Positions 25,822-36,032 of a DNA stretch of 64,000 nucleotides are shown piece after piece. Where the stretch lies: contig SVFD01000001.1 in the NCBI GenBank assembly GCA_015057025.1, positions 653,759 through 717,758 of the forward strand, read 5' to 3'. The translations under genes and the position numbers were made by a program. Below the pieces are notes generated by a model. It made no database searches. It worked only from the letters and a program-made list of their open reading frames with translations, and was not told the origin of the DNA. Source of the DNA: Lachnospiraceae bacterium. GTDB lineage: Bacteria; Bacillota; Clostridia; Lachnospirales; Lachnospiraceae. Numbering within the stretch: position 1 is the stretch's first letter; each line of letters opens with the position of its first letter.

Positions 25822-26655
25822 ATGGACCAGATTATCATTAAAGGGTTGGAAGTATTTGCGAAACACGGCGTATTCAAGGAAGAGCAGGAAAAGGGGCAAA
25901 CATTTATTGTAAATGCTACTCTTCATTTTGATACTGCTAAGGCCGGCAGAACAGATGAACTGGAAGATTCCGTGGACTATGGCAAAGTCTGTCAGTTAAT
26001 CAATGATTTTATGACCCAATACAGAATGAATCTGTTAGAAACTCTTGCAAATCGTCTTGCAAGAAAGATTCTTATGGCATATCCGGAGATTGAGGCAGTA
26101 ACTTTGGAGATTGAAAAGCCACAGGCACCGATTCCAATGAAGTTTGAGAATGTATCGGTAAAAATTCATCGTAGCTGGCATACTGCGTTTATTGCTTTTG
26201 GTTCCAACATGGGTGACCGCATGGGATACATTAATGATGCTATTGCCAATTTAAAGGCGGATATGCGTTGTGAGGTAAAAAAGGTTTCTAAGTTTGTGGA
26301 AAGCAGACCTTATGGTGATGTGGAGCAGGATAATTTTTATAATGGTGTTTTAGAGTTAAGAACTTTATTGGAACCGAAAGAGTTATTAGAATTTTTGCAG
26401 GCAGAAGAGCGTCATGCAGGTCGTGTCAGAAAAGAACACTGGGGCCCCAGAACCTTGGATTTGGATATTCTGTACTTTGATGATATGGTAATTGAAAGTG
26501 ATGAATTAACAATTCCGCATGTGGATATGCAACACCGGGATTTTGTGTTGGTTCCGTTGAATGAAATTGCACCATATAAAAGACATCCCCTTATTGGATT
26601 AACCACTAAGGAGATGCTTCGCAGATTAAAAGATTCTTATGTTACTCGGAAATAG
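25822..26655 (+). CDS. folB-folK: bifunctional dihydroneopterin aldolase / HPPK fusion
   Basis: A 277-residue fusion. Residues 1-118 are FolB (DQIIIKGLEVFAKHGVF, then LEDSVDYGKV and LLETLANRLA), which cleaves dihydroneopterin. Residues 121-277 are FolK (AFIAFGSNMGDR, then GPRTLDLDILYFDD at 208-221), which pyrophosphorylates the product for FolP. It completes the pterin branch of the operon; folA and the PABA genes are not here. The 3' end overlaps the convergent gene by 14 bp. Confidence 0.95.
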   Translation: MDQIIIKGLEVFAKHGVFKEEQEKGQTFIVNATLHFDTAKAGRTDELEDSVDYGKVCQLINDFMTQYRMNLLETLANRLARKILMAYPEIEAVTLEIEKPQAPIPMKFENVSVKIHRSWHTAFIAFGSNMGDRMGYINDAIANLKADMRCEVKKVSKFVESRPYGDVEQDNFYNGVLELRTLLEPKELLEFLQAEERHAGRVRKEHWGPRTLDLDILYFDDMVIESDELTIPHVDMQHRDFVLVPLNEIAPYKRHPLIGLTTKEMLRRLKDSYVTRK

Positions 26656-27673
26656 TTACCGCATTAGATGCGGCAAAGAATTCCGAAACCTCGGTATTGC
26701 CGTGAGCTACCCGATAGGTAGTAACGGTATTTCCGAATTCTTGAAAATATACGTAATATGAAGTGGTATTGATATTATTGTATACACCTTCAGCAATCAT
26801 TACTTCCTCCGAACCGTCGAGATTGATACGCATAAGTCCCGGCTGTGTTTCGGAGGATTTTTGATAATATATATATTGGTCCGTAATGTTATAGCTATCG
26901 ACGCGATTCGTGGTAAGAACCTCAATGATATCTTCATTTAAATTATAACGGCACAGGCGATAATTTTCTAAAATATCCATGAAGTAGATATAATCGCCCT
27001 GGCGAATAGGATTCCACATATTATATTTTACAACCAAAGCCGTAGCATCTGTATTGGTATCCCACTGATATAAAAAGTGCGAATTGGCGTTGTCATTATA
27101 GTAAATGCGTCCGTTGTATACGCTGGCGGGATAAATTTTATCTGTAGATAAAACAGTTTCTTCTTCTCCGTCAATGCTTAGCTTGAGAAAATGAATACCT
27201 CCGTTATCGGGTATACTCTGGACATAAAGATAGTTATCTACCAAAAGTAATGTAGCGGCAGGATTGCGGCTTAAAGTTTTGGCGTCTTTTCCGTCCTTAT
27301 CTGAGCGATAAACGCCGATAATGCGACGGACAAAACCCAGTCCGGTAGAGGCGCTGGAATCACTCATATAGTAGTAGAGGTAGTCACCGCCGGTATTAAT
27401 GGATTTAACGGTATTGGAGGAAAGTTTCTCAACTTCGCTTTCATCAACATTCATTACATATAAGGTTCCGTTATCGTAGGAGTTTGAGAAGAAAACTCTG
27501 CCATCAGAATCTTCACAGAAATATCCGCCGTTATATAGATTCCCTGCTGTATTGCCTACCGTACCGGTGGGATTTTGCGGGATACGGTTTGCAAATAAGT
27601 TTAAAGCCAACAAACCTGTGAAAACGACAATGACACCTGCTAATATTAAAATTACTTTTAGTTTTTGTTTCAT
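26642..27673 (-). CDS. membrane-anchored DUF5050-type beta-propeller protein
   Basis: A 343-residue protein from the ATG at 27673 (AAGGAG 11 nt upstream). Residues 5-29 form an N-terminal membrane anchor. The rest is a series of short repeats with the pattern xGxYIYYxxxxxxxxLYRxxxDG (for example DYLYYYM, RIYYND, DYIYFMD, QYIYYQ and YYVYFQE), typical of DUF5050 propeller-like extracellular proteins. There is no catalytic motif. The role is unknown, perhaps ligand or cell-surface binding. Single gene, convergent with folBK. Confidence 0.7.
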   Translation of the reverse strand: MKQKLKVILILAGVIVVFTGLLALNLFANRIPQNPTGTVGNTAGNLYNGGYFCEDSDGRVFFSNSYDNGTLYVMNVDESEVEKLSSNTVKSINTGGDYLYYYMSDSSASTGLGFVRRIIGVYRSDKDGKDAKTLSRNPAATLLLVDNYLYVQSIPDNGGIHFLKLSIDGEEETVLSTDKIYPASVYNGRIYYNDNANSHFLYQWDTNTDATALVVKYNMWNPIRQGDYIYFMDILENYRLCRYNLNEDIIEVLTTNRVDSYNITDQYIYYQKSSETQPGLMRINLDGSEEVMIAEGVYNNINTTSYYVYFQEFGNTVTTYRVAHGNTEVSEFFAASNAVTISE

Positions 27674-27795
27674 AAAGTTGCAACTCCTTTTAAGAGGATG
27701 ATTATACATATCATTTCACTCTTAGTATACGATAGCAAGGATAAAATAGCAATTTCAAATTAAGTAAAGTAAAAGTGAAATCTAAGTAAATTAAG

Positions 27796-27824
27796 TTGTA
27801 TAACTTCATTTTTTTTAGTACAAT
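27796..27824 (+). promoter_or_regulatory. promoter of the ppx-ppk operon
   Basis: TTGTAT (27796-27801), a 17-bp spacer and TACAAT (27819-27824) stand 32 nt before the ppx start. Confidence 0.6.
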
Positions 27825-27855
27825 AAAAACAGTATTTGGGTAAAGGGATGAAGCG

Positions 27856-29400
27856 ATGAAAAAGAAAATATTTGCAGCCATTGATGTGGGTTCACACGAA
27901 CTTGCCATGAAAATATTTGAGGTATCACCACAGTCCGGATTAAAGGTAATTGACCATTTAAGGCATGGATTGGATATTGGTACAGAATCCTATAAAACAG
28001 GAAAGCTTTCATATGAACATATGGAAGAACTTTGTCATGTACTTCGCGAATTCACCAAGATTATGCAGTCTTATAAGGTAGAGGATTATTGTGCTTACGG
28101 TACCAGTGCCATCCGGGAATTGGATAATACGATTATTGTCTTGGATCAGATTGAAAAAAAGACCGGGATTAAAGTTAGCTGTTTAAGCAATTCAGAACAA
28201 CGTTTTCTTGATTATAAGTCTATTGCGGCTCAGGGAGAAGATTTTTATAAAATTATTGAAAACGGTACAGCTATTCTGGATATCGGAGGTGGTAGTATTC
28301 AGCTCTCTTTGTTTGACAAAGAGGCTTTGGTAGCAACGCAGAATATTAGATTGGGAGTTTTGCGTCTCTATGAGAAAATGCGCTATATTGAAGTGAAGCC
28401 AAGTCAGTATCAGGCTGTTTTGGCAGAATTAATAGATACCCAGCTTGCGGTTTTTAAGAAATTATATTTAAAAGACAGAGAGATTAAGAATCTGATCGTT
28501 GTAGATGATTATGTATCTGCTGTAATCAAACAGGTATATCCTGAAATAGATAAAAAAGGTTTTATTGAACGTAAGAAATTTCTTGACCAGATGAAGGCGC
28601 TTCAGAGTAAAAGCAGACTGGAGGTTGCGAAGCAATTGCGTATGTCGGAGGAGAATGTTCCATTGCTTCGAATTTCATCCCAGTTAATTAAAAGTTCACT
28701 TGACTTTTTGGGAGCAGACTGCCTTTGGGTGCCGGGGGTTACGCTTTGTGATGGTATTGCTTATGATTATGCGGAACGTAATAAGTGGATTAAGCCGACA
28801 CATAATTTTGAAGAAGACATTATTGCCTGTGCAAAAAATATCAGTAAGCGTTACCAGGGAAGTAAGCGTCGCGGAGAGACCTTGGAGCAGATTTCTTTGA
28901 CTGTTTTTGACAGTATGAAAAAAGTCCATGGCCTTGGCAAAAGAGAAAGACTGCTTTTACAGATTGCAACACTTTTGCATGACTGCGGTAAATATTTAAA
29001 TATGGTGTCTGTAGGAGAATGTTCTTATCATGTGGTGATGAATACTGAAATTATTGGTTTATCTCATCTAGAGCGGGAGATGGTAGCAAATATTGTGAAA
29101 TACAATCATGAGGATTTTGCATACTATGATGAAATTACAAAGAGTGGAGGAATAGATAAAGATGCGTATTTGGTAGTGGCTAAGCTGACGGCTATTCTCC
29201 GTGTGGCAAATGGTTTGGACAAGACACACAAACAGAAATTCAAAAATGTAAAGACCACAGTACATGAAGATGAGCTGTGGATTCAGGTAGATACAGCAGA
29301 GAACATTGCTCTTGAAAAGGGATTGTTCTGGAATGCGGCAAGATTTTTTGAGGAAGTATATAATATTAAGCCTGTTATTAAGCAGAAAAGAAGCCTTTAG
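27856..29400 (+). CDS. ppx: Ppx/GppA-family exopolyphosphatase
   Basis: A 514-residue protein. The N-terminal actin-like ATPase fold has FAAIDVGSHELAMKI (family usually DIGSNSxRL), YGTSAIRELDN and AILDIGGGSIQLSLF. An HD-type domain in the C-terminal third has LLHDCGKYLN and KYNHEDFAYY. It would hydrolyse polyphosphate ends or pppGpp. The next gene makes polyphosphate, so synthesis and breakdown are encoded together. The changed first motif (S-H-E instead of S-N-S) is unusual but could be a subfamily trait. Confidence 0.9.
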   Translation: MKKKIFAAIDVGSHELAMKIFEVSPQSGLKVIDHLRHGLDIGTESYKTGKLSYEHMEELCHVLREFTKIMQSYKVEDYCAYGTSAIRELDNTIIVLDQIEKKTGIKVSCLSNSEQRFLDYKSIAAQGEDFYKIIENGTAILDIGGGSIQLSLFDKEALVATQNIRLGVLRLYEKMRYIEVKPSQYQAVLAELIDTQLAVFKKLYLKDREIKNLIVVDDYVSAVIKQVYPEIDKKGFIERKKFLDQMKALQSKSRLEVAKQLRMSEENVPLLRISSQLIKSSLDFLGADCLWVPGVTLCDGIAYDYAERNKWIKPTHNFEEDIIACAKNISKRYQGSKRRGETLEQISLTVFDSMKKVHGLGKRERLLLQIATLLHDCGKYLNMVSVGECSYHVVMNTEIIGLSHLEREMVANIVKYNHEDFAYYDEITKSGGIDKDAYLVVAKLTAILRVANGLDKTHKQKFKNVKTTVHEDELWIQVDTAENIALEKGLFWNAARFFEEVYNIKPVIKQKRSL

Positions 29401-29467
29401 TTGATTGATAATACGATGGGTAAAAGAAATGCATTGATAAGTAAAGGCTATATGTGGGGAGTATAAA

Positions 29468-31612
29468 ATGCAGGAAAAAAGAAATTTATCTGCACCGGAG
29501 AATTTTTCTAACAGAGAATTATCCTGGATGGCTTTTAATGAAAGAATATTAGGTGAGGCAAGGGATAAAACCCTGCCTTTGTTTGAACGTGTAAAATTTT
29601 TAAGCATTACGGCTTCCAATCTGGATGAGTTTTTTATGGTGCGCGTAGCGTCGCTTAAAGATATGGTGGATGCCGGTTATTCCAAACCGGATATTGCAGG
29701 ACTTTCACCAAAGGAGCAGTTGAGAAAATTGACGAAGGCGACTCATGCTTTGGTGAGCCTTCAGTATTCTACGTATAACCGTTCTCTGGTGCCACAGCTT
29801 GAGCAAAACGGCTTGGTTATTATTGAGAAGCATGAGGATTTGACAGAGGAGCAGGCGGAATATGTAGATCAGTATTTTGAAGAGAATGTATATCCGGTAT
29901 TGACGCCGATGGCGGTGGATTCTTCAAGGCCGTTTCCTTTGATTCGTAATAAATCCTTAAATATTGGTGCGCTTCTTTGCAAAAAGGGTGAAAAGAAAGA
30001 AGAAGAATTTGCAACGGTTCAGGTGCCGAGCGTATTGAACCGTATTATTACAATCCCTTCCGGTGGAGATGAGAAAACTATTATTCTTTTGGAAGAAGTG
30101 ATAGAAAGAAATATTCAGAAATTGTTTTTGAATTATGATGTTATCTGTGCCCATCCTTTTCGTATTATGCGTAATGCGGACCTTTCCATTGATGAAGATG
30201 AGGCAGAAGATCTTTTAAAAGAAATAGAACGTCAGGTTAAGAAACGCCAGTGGGGTAAGGCAATCCGACTGGAGGTAGAAGACGGAGTCAATAAGAAGCT
30301 TTTAAATATACTAAAAGAAGAACTGGATGTGGAGGAAGATGATATCTTCAAAATAAACGGTCCGTTGGATTTGACTGTGCTTATGAAGGTATATGGTTTA
30401 GATGGTTTTGCACATTTAAAGAATCTGCCCCATGAACCGGCGGAGGTATTGGAATTTAGTAAAGACGAGGATGTATTTACTTCTATCAGAAGACAGGATA
30501 TTCTGATGCATCATCCTTATCAAAGCTTTGAGCCGGTAGTGGAATTTATCCGCCAGGCAGCAAGGGATAAGGATGTATTGGCGATTAAGCAGACTTTATA
30601 TCGTGTCAGTGGTAATTCACCCATTATCGCCGCGCTTGCCCAGGCGGCTGAGAATGGTAAGCAGGTATCAGTATTGGTTGAGTTAAAGGCCCGTTTTGAT
30701 GAAGAGAATAATATTGTATGGGCGAAGAAGCTTGAAAAGGCTGGCTGTCATGTAATTTACGGTCTGGTAGGCTTGAAAACCCACAGTAAGATTACTCTGG
30801 TAGTAAGACGGGAGAGTGACGGTATTCGTCGTTACGTACATTTGGCTACCGGTAATTATAACGATGCCACAGCGAAGTTATATACGGACTTAGGTCTTTT
30901 TACCTGTAATGAAGCAATCGGCGAGGATGCTACAGCGGTATTTAATATGTTGTCCGGTTATTCCGAACCCTTAAGCTGGAATCAGTTGTCACTGGCTCCA
31001 CTTTGGATGAAGGATAGATTTTTATATCTGATAGAAAGAGAAAAGAAGCATGCACAGGCAGGGGAAAACGCACATATTATTGCTAAGATGAATTCGCTTT
31101 GTGATAAGGATGTTATTGTGGCTTTGTATGAGGCAAGCTGTGCCGGAGTAAAGATAGACTTGATTGTAAGGGGTATTTGCTGCTTAAAGGTAGGCATTCC
31201 CGGTGTCAGCGAGAATATTACGGTACGTTCCATTGTAGGTAATTTCTTAGAGCATAGCCGGATTTACTATTTTGAGAATGGCGGTAATGAGGAATATTAT
31301 TTAAGCTCGGCAGATTGGATGCCTAGAAACTTAGAACGGCGTGTAGAAATTCTTTTCCCCATTTTGGAGAAAAGTCTACAGGAAAAAATCGGACATATTT
31401 TAGATTGTCAGTTAAGGGATACATTAAAAGCCCAGATTTTACAGCCGGATGGTACCTATGATAAAATTGATAAAAGAGGTAAGGTTTTATTTGGTTCACA
31501 AGATTACTTTACCGAGGAAGCTGCAAAGCTTGTAAAGGCGGCCAAGAAACAGGTAGCAGAAACGAGAGTTTTTATACCGGAAACCAAACCTGAAACAATG
31601 GAGGAAGAATAG
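29468..31612 (+). CDS. ppk1: polyphosphate kinase 1
   Basis: A 714-residue PPK1 that reversibly polymerises the gamma-phosphate of ATP. Family start NRELSWMAFNERIL (residues 15-28). Catalytic-region histidines are His439 in GLKTHSKITLV and His458 in VHLATGNYND. Length and domain order are normal. Preceded by GGGGAG; the TAG is followed directly by the maf ATG. Confidence 0.96.
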   Translation: MQEKRNLSAPENFSNRELSWMAFNERILGEARDKTLPLFERVKFLSITASNLDEFFMVRVASLKDMVDAGYSKPDIAGLSPKEQLRKLTKATHALVSLQYSTYNRSLVPQLEQNGLVIIEKHEDLTEEQAEYVDQYFEENVYPVLTPMAVDSSRPFPLIRNKSLNIGALLCKKGEKKEEEFATVQVPSVLNRIITIPSGGDEKTIILLEEVIERNIQKLFLNYDVICAHPFRIMRNADLSIDEDEAEDLLKEIERQVKKRQWGKAIRLEVEDGVNKKLLNILKEELDVEEDDIFKINGPLDLTVLMKVYGLDGFAHLKNLPHEPAEVLEFSKDEDVFTSIRRQDILMHHPYQSFEPVVEFIRQAARDKDVLAIKQTLYRVSGNSPIIAALAQAAENGKQVSVLVELKARFDEENNIVWAKKLEKAGCHVIYGLVGLKTHSKITLVVRRESDGIRRYVHLATGNYNDATAKLYTDLGLFTCNEAIGEDATAVFNMLSGYSEPLSWNQLSLAPLWMKDRFLYLIEREKKHAQAGENAHIIAKMNSLCDKDVIVALYEASCAGVKIDLIVRGICCLKVGIPGVSENITVRSIVGNFLEHSRIYYFENGGNEEYYLSSADWMPRNLERRVEILFPILEKSLQEKIGHILDCQLRDTLKAQILQPDGTYDKIDKRGKVLFGSQDYFTEEAAKLVKAAKKQVAETRVFIPETKPETMEEE

Positions 31613-32221
31613 ATGAAGTTTATTCTGGCATCGGCATCTCCCAGACGTAAGGAGTTGCTTGAGCAGATAGGTATGAAGTTTGAAGTACGTGTCAGCGAGG
31701 CAGAAGAAATTACAGATGCCACAGAACCGGCAGAATATGTTATGGAATTGTCCTTTTTGAAGGCAGAGGATGTAGCAGGCAAAATTCCTGTCATGTATGA
31801 TGCAAGGGGTGTTAATCAGGATTTTGTAGTAATAGGTTCTGATACCGTAGTGGCGGCAGCGGGTGAGATTCTGGGCAAGCCAAAGGATAAGGATGATGCA
31901 AGAAGAATGATTACCATGTTGTCAGGGAAGACACATCAGGTATACACAGGCGTTACCTTAATGATTTTTAAGGATGAAAGAATGACCCGTGAAACCTTTT
32001 ATGAAAAAACGGATGTTACTTTTTATGAGATGACAGAAACGCAGATTGAAAAGTATATCAGTTCTTCCGAACCCTATGACAAAGCCGGCGCATATGCTAT
32101 TCAGGGACTGTGTAGTGCGTATATTAAGGGAATTAACGGCGATTATTCCAGTGTGGTTGGTTTGCCGGTATCAAGAATTTGTCATGAACTTACTAAATAT
32201 AATATTTCGTGGAGTGAGTAA
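31613..32221 (+). CDS. maf: Maf-family nucleotide pyrophosphatase
   Basis: A 202-residue house-cleaning NTP pyrophosphatase that removes modified nucleotides. LASASPRRKELL (residues 4-15), the catalytic-type SDTVV (about 74-78) and KAGAYAIQG near the C-terminus define it. It starts at the base after the ppk1 stop codon, so translation is coupled. Confidence 0.93.
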   Translation: MKFILASASPRRKELLEQIGMKFEVRVSEAEEITDATEPAEYVMELSFLKAEDVAGKIPVMYDARGVNQDFVVIGSDTVVAAAGEILGKPKDKDDARRMITMLSGKTHQVYTGVTLMIFKDERMTRETFYEKTDVTFYEMTETQIEKYISSSEPYDKAGAYAIQGLCSAYIKGINGDYSSVVGLPVSRICHELTKYNISWSE

Positions 32222-32295
32222 AAAAGTAGTATTTGTTTTAAACCATAAAGGTTTGAGATTTTACAGATAAAATATATGTTTTGGAGGTTTGAATT

Positions 32296-32556
32296 ATGGA
32301 ATATGATAAGGTTGTATTACAGGCATTTTTGGAGAAACAATTACAGTTGTTTCCGGAAAAAGTAGCAGAAACAGAGGAAGAGGCAGCAGATTTTTTGGAT
32401 GAGTGTATGGCAGTAGTAGTAAATTCTGTCAGAGAAGTCTGGGAATATTTTGATGAAGCCGGACTTGATGTAGAAGAATATGATGAGAAAACGATTTTGG
32501 AAGCAGAAGAAGTATTTGAAATCGGTGACGGAAGATTTTTAATTTTAGAAGCATAA
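32296..32556 (+). CDS. small acidic protein, unknown function
   Basis: An 86-residue, strongly acidic, mostly helical protein without membrane segment or Cys pattern (one Cys). TTGGAGG ribosome site before ATG. It lies between maf and the PilZ gene. I do not recognise a family; a partner or inhibitor protein is possible but not shown. Confidence 0.6.
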   Translation: MEYDKVVLQAFLEKQLQLFPEKVAETEEEAADFLDECMAVVVNSVREVWEYFDEAGLDVEEYDEKTILEAEEVFEIGDGRFLILEA

Positions 32557-32667
32557 AAGTGTCGATTTTATGCTTGTAGTATGTTATAGTTAAGATATGG
32601 TATAGATATGCGACAACATAGACATAAGTTATGAATTTGATTGTGCCGTCAGGAGAATATTTCGAGT

Positions 32668-33318
32668 ATGGAGATTAGAGAACTAAGCCCCTCTTTCAAA
32701 ATGAGCATAACCATATCCAATCAGCAGTCCAGTATGACGTTGAATTCGGATATTGCATTTGTGAATGGTGACAAGTTATATGTGACACCTTTTGAACACA
32801 ATGGTGTAATATTAAATTTTAACTCTAACGCTGTTGTAATATCCATGATTGCGTATCAGGAAGAAAAAACGCCGTTTTTATGGAAGGTTGTACATATTAC
32901 ACGAGAGAATATTGATGGGGTCAATTATCATGTTATTACCAGTGATGTGGCAGGTGTTAAAATTAATCGCCGTGAGAATTTTCGTGTGTTTATCGGAATT
33001 GATGGTAAGGCGACGATTTTGGGTAAGGAAGTACCCTTTGATGTTATGGTAAAAGATGTCAGTGAAAGTGGTTTTGCTATATTGGTAGATGTTACCTCTC
33101 CCGTTAAAATAAATAAAAATGAAGCAGTGATGATTGATTTTTATGATAGCGTTGTAGATGAGAGGTTTACTTTATCCGGGCGTGTGGTAAGAGCAGAGGT
33201 GGCTGAACGCTATGTATTATATGGCTGTCGATTGCTCAAAGACAATGATTTGATGCGTAGATATATTGCAAATAAGCAGTTGGCGAATCGTGTAAACAGT
33301 AATAAAAAGAAAATATAA
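32668..33318 (+). CDS. PilZ-domain c-di-GMP-binding protein
   Basis: A 216-residue protein from ATG 32668 (AGGAG 12 nt upstream). The N-terminal half (residues 1-105) is a YcgR_2-like beta barrel. The PilZ domain follows, with the c-di-GMP motif RRENFR and, about 35 residues later, DVSESG. This gives a complete Rxxx(x)R...[D/N]xSxxG set. It should bind c-di-GMP, whose synthesis could come from the GGDEF protein at 37816-38934. The output partner is not evident; no motility genes are nearby. Confidence 0.85.
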   Translation: MEIRELSPSFKMSITISNQQSSMTLNSDIAFVNGDKLYVTPFEHNGVILNFNSNAVVISMIAYQEEKTPFLWKVVHITRENIDGVNYHVITSDVAGVKINRRENFRVFIGIDGKATILGKEVPFDVMVKDVSESGFAILVDVTSPVKINKNEAVMIDFYDSVVDERFTLSGRVVRAEVAERYVLYGCRLLKDNDLMRRYIANKQLANRVNSNKKKI

Positions 33319-33328
33319 GGATATAAAA

Positions 33329-33358
33329 AGCTGTGGTACAGATAGTGCACCACAGCTT
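33329..33358. terminator. bidirectional terminator
   Basis: AAGCTGTGGT (33329-33338) pairs with ACCACAGCTT (33349-33358), with A-run left and GTCTTATTTT right. Lies between the convergent PilZ and purC genes. Confidence 0.85.
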
Positions 33359-33378
33359 GTCTTATTTTAGTTTGAAAA

Positions 33379-34062
33379 TTATCTGTTATTGATAATCTTG
33401 GTTAATTCAACAGGATCAACAATCTTGCCATCCTTGTAAACTCTCATGTTACCGGAAGCGATTTCGTCAATTAAGATAACTTCGTCATTGTTGTAACCGA
33501 ATTCAAACTTAATATCCCAAAGGTCAAGACCTAATGTCTTTAAGTCATCAGCAACGATCTTTGTAATTTTTAAAGTCTGTTCTTTCATGCTTTCAAACAT
33601 TGCAGGTGTCATAATTCCTAAAGCAGCAAGACCTTCGCTTGTTACAAGGGGATCACCAAGGGCATCGTTCTTGAAGGTACACTCTACATAACCGCCTTCT
33701 AAAACGGTACCGTTTTCAATATATTCGCCATATCTGCGGATGAAGCTTCCTGTTGCTACCAAACGGCAGATAACTTCAAGTCCGTGACCGAATACAGTTG
33801 CAGGAAGAACTTCCATAGTAGCTTCATCAAGGTTTGCACTAACATAGTGTGTCTTGATGCCTGCTTCTTTTAAAAGTTCGAAATAGTGGATAGAAGTCTG
33901 TAAGTTAGCTTTACCGATACCTTCGATTGTAAGGCCTACAGAGTTCTCGCCGGGGTCAAAAACGCCGTCTTTTCCGGTACAATCGTCTTTGAACTTCAAC
34001 ATAACATTGCCATTTTCAAGGCTGTAAACATCTTTGGTTTTACCTTCATAGATTTTTTTCAT
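33379..34062 (-). CDS. purC: phosphoribosylaminoimidazole-succinocarboxamide synthase
   Basis: A 227-residue SAICAR synthetase of purine synthesis. It begins [12 protein letters not shown] from the ATG at 34062; the frame is open further upstream but lacks family similarity. [24 protein letters not shown] and [10 protein letters not shown] are present. No other pur gene is adjacent and no purine riboswitch was recognised in the 180-nt leader. Confidence 0.95.
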   Translation of the reverse strand: MKKIYEGKTKDVYSLENGNVMLKFKDDCTGKDGVFDPGENSVGLTIEGIGKANLQTSIHYFELLKEAGIKTHYVSANLDEATMEVLPATVFGHGLEVICRLVATGSFIRRYGEYIENGTVLEGGYVECTFKNDALGDPLVTSEGLAALGIMTPAMFESMKEQTLKITKIVADDLKTLGLDLWDIKFEFGYNNDEVILIDEIASGNMRVYKDGKIVDPVELTKIINNR

Positions 34063-34241
34063 CTTTAATTCGTCCCTTCTATTAAAATTTAAAAAAATCT
34101 TCAACATAGACAATTTATCACAAACTTTGCACATTTACAATTTTTTTTTGCAAAGAATCATAAATTTTTTATAATTTTTATTTTTTTATTATGATAAGGC
34201 ATACATAAAGAAATCTTTTACTGCTTTGTCCGCAATAAAGT

Positions 34242-35918
34242 TTAGTCTTCTGACAGCTTTTCTAAGAAGGGGGCAAGCCCTTCATGGTTATTATCCGTAA
34301 ACGTAATAAAACGGGCGGATGCTTTTGCTGCCGGTATACCATTTAAGAGTACTACGGGATATGCAGCTGCTTCCAACATAGGCAAATCATTTTCTGCATC
34401 CGCAAAAGCGTAGGAATATTTATAATCAATACCGGCATAATCGCAAACAAATTTCAGAGCAGTGCCTTTGGTAGTGCCGTAGGGCAAAATTTCCAAAAAC
34501 CAATTATTAGAGAAAAAGCATTGTACTTTACCTTTGTACAGTTTCTCTACCTTGGAACGAAATGTTTCCAAAAGCTTGCGATTATCCAAATCTACAGCAA
34601 GCAGTTTGTAGGTTTCTAATCCTTTGGCTGCAATATCGGGAAGCAATTCATATTTATTTTTTACATAGTCACAATAAAAGGTCACATTTTTATTGATACT
34701 TTCAGTTAGCACATGCGTATCGGAGTAGGATTGTAAATGTACACCCATTTCTTTTGCAAGGTCGCGGATTCCGGCAATGATATCCACAGATAATTTTACG
34801 CTGTGAAGCATTTCTTTTTTTTCTAAATGATAAATCTGGCTTCCGTTAAAAGAAGAAATAAGGGGAGAACAATTCTCTAATCCTAAGCGTTCCACAATTT
34901 TTATAATACTACTGTAAGCCCTTCCGGAGGAAATGACAAAAATATGTCCCTTTTTTATGCAAGCCTCCAAAGCGGTTCTGGTACGGGGGGAGATTGTTTT
35001 TTCGTCATTTAAAAGGGTTCCATCCAAGTCAAAGAAGAGTACGGATTTTGTATTTTTTTCGTAAGGAATAAAGCGGTCTAAATAGACGGCTTTTATTTTC
35101 GCCAGAATTTCTTCCGGTACAAAAAGATGACCGCGACCGTTTCCTAGGTCGATATCTTTTTTGTTGGTGCCGTGGAAATCGGAACCTCCGGTTATAAGTA
35201 AATCATACTTGGCCGCAAGGCGTTTTACGTAACGTTCTTCACTGGGGGCATAGGTGCTGTAAACCGCTTCAAGGCCCATAAGGCCGGCTTCTTTTAATTC
35301 TGCTACCAACTTATCCAGATGGGCATCGGAGAAGCGGTACAGAATAGGGTGGGCGAGCACCGGAATACCTCCTGCCTCCAGTATTAAGTTTACGGCTTGG
35401 GCAGGAGTGATTTTTTCACGGGGGACAAAAGCTTTGCAATGGTCGCCTACATATCGTTCAAAGGCTTCCTTCATACTTTTAACATAACCTTTATCGAAGA
35501 GGTAACGTGCATAGTGGGCTCGGGTTACCACGGCCCCTTTAAAAGTATTCATTAAGTCTTCATAGGTAATATCTATGCCTTGTTTGGCCAGATTTTCACA
35601 CATTTTACGATTGCGGTTTATCCGAGCTTCCTGAAAAGTACCCAAATGTTCTTGAAACTTTGCGTTGTATGGATTGATGTATAAGCCCAGAATGTGAATG
35701 TCTCTGCCGCAATATTCAGTAGACAGTTCGATGCCGGGGATGATTTCAATGTTTTTATCTTTGGCATATTCCATAATTTCTTCCAAACCGGCAGTAGTAT
35801 CATGGTCTGTAAGGGCGATAGCTTTTAAACCTTTATAAATTGCAAGGTCCACTAATTCTTTTGTAGTACAGGTGCCGTCGGAATGGGTGGAATGCACATG
35901 TAAGTCAATTGCCTGCAT
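34242..35918 (-). CDS. PHP phosphoesterase fused to a Cof-type HAD phosphatase
   Basis: A 558-residue two-enzyme fusion. Residues 1-285 are a PHP domain with metal ligands in DLHVHSTHSDG (5-15), LTDHD (36-40), AHP (189-191) and GSDFHG (245-250). Such domains often remove phosphate from 3',5'-nucleoside bisphosphates. Residues 291-558 are a Cof/HAD-IIB phosphatase: FFDLDGTLL with Asp297 and Asp299, SSGRAYSS, and ADAENDLPML. Both catalytic sets look intact, so one chain would carry two phosphatases. AAGGAG precedes the ATG. Single gene between purC and the ABC-F gene. Confidence 0.88.
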   Translation of the reverse strand: MQAIDLHVHSTHSDGTCTTKELVDLAIYKGLKAIALTDHDTTAGLEEIMEYAKDKNIEIIPGIELSTEYCGRDIHILGLYINPYNAKFQEHLGTFQEARINRNRKMCENLAKQGIDITYEDLMNTFKGAVVTRAHYARYLFDKGYVKSMKEAFERYVGDHCKAFVPREKITPAQAVNLILEAGGIPVLAHPILYRFSDAHLDKLVAELKEAGLMGLEAVYSTYAPSEERYVKRLAAKYDLLITGGSDFHGTNKKDIDLGNGRGHLFVPEEILAKIKAVYLDRFIPYEKNTKSVLFFDLDGTLLNDEKTISPRTRTALEACIKKGHIFVISSGRAYSSIIKIVERLGLENCSPLISSFNGSQIYHLEKKEMLHSVKLSVDIIAGIRDLAKEMGVHLQSYSDTHVLTESINKNVTFYCDYVKNKYELLPDIAAKGLETYKLLAVDLDNRKLLETFRSKVEKLYKGKVQCFFSNNWFLEILPYGTTKGTALKFVCDYAGIDYKYSYAFADAENDLPMLEAAAYPVVLLNGIPAAKASARFITFTDNNHEGLAPFLEKLSED

Positions 35919-35987
35919 AGGATTCTCCTTTTATATAAAAGTTTGCTTTTAAACTTTTTCCGCGTGAGCAGTGTTGCGAAGAAATAA

Positions 35988-36019
35988 ATTGCAGATGCCA
36001 TACCGGTAGCATCTGCAAT
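35988..36019 (-). terminator. terminator of the ABC-F gene
   Basis: ATTGCAGATGC (35988-35998) and GCATCTGCAAT (36009-36019) form a perfect 11-bp stem just beyond the ABC-F stop codon on the minus strand. Confidence 0.75.
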
Positions 36020-36032
36020 TATTTTAGTCATA

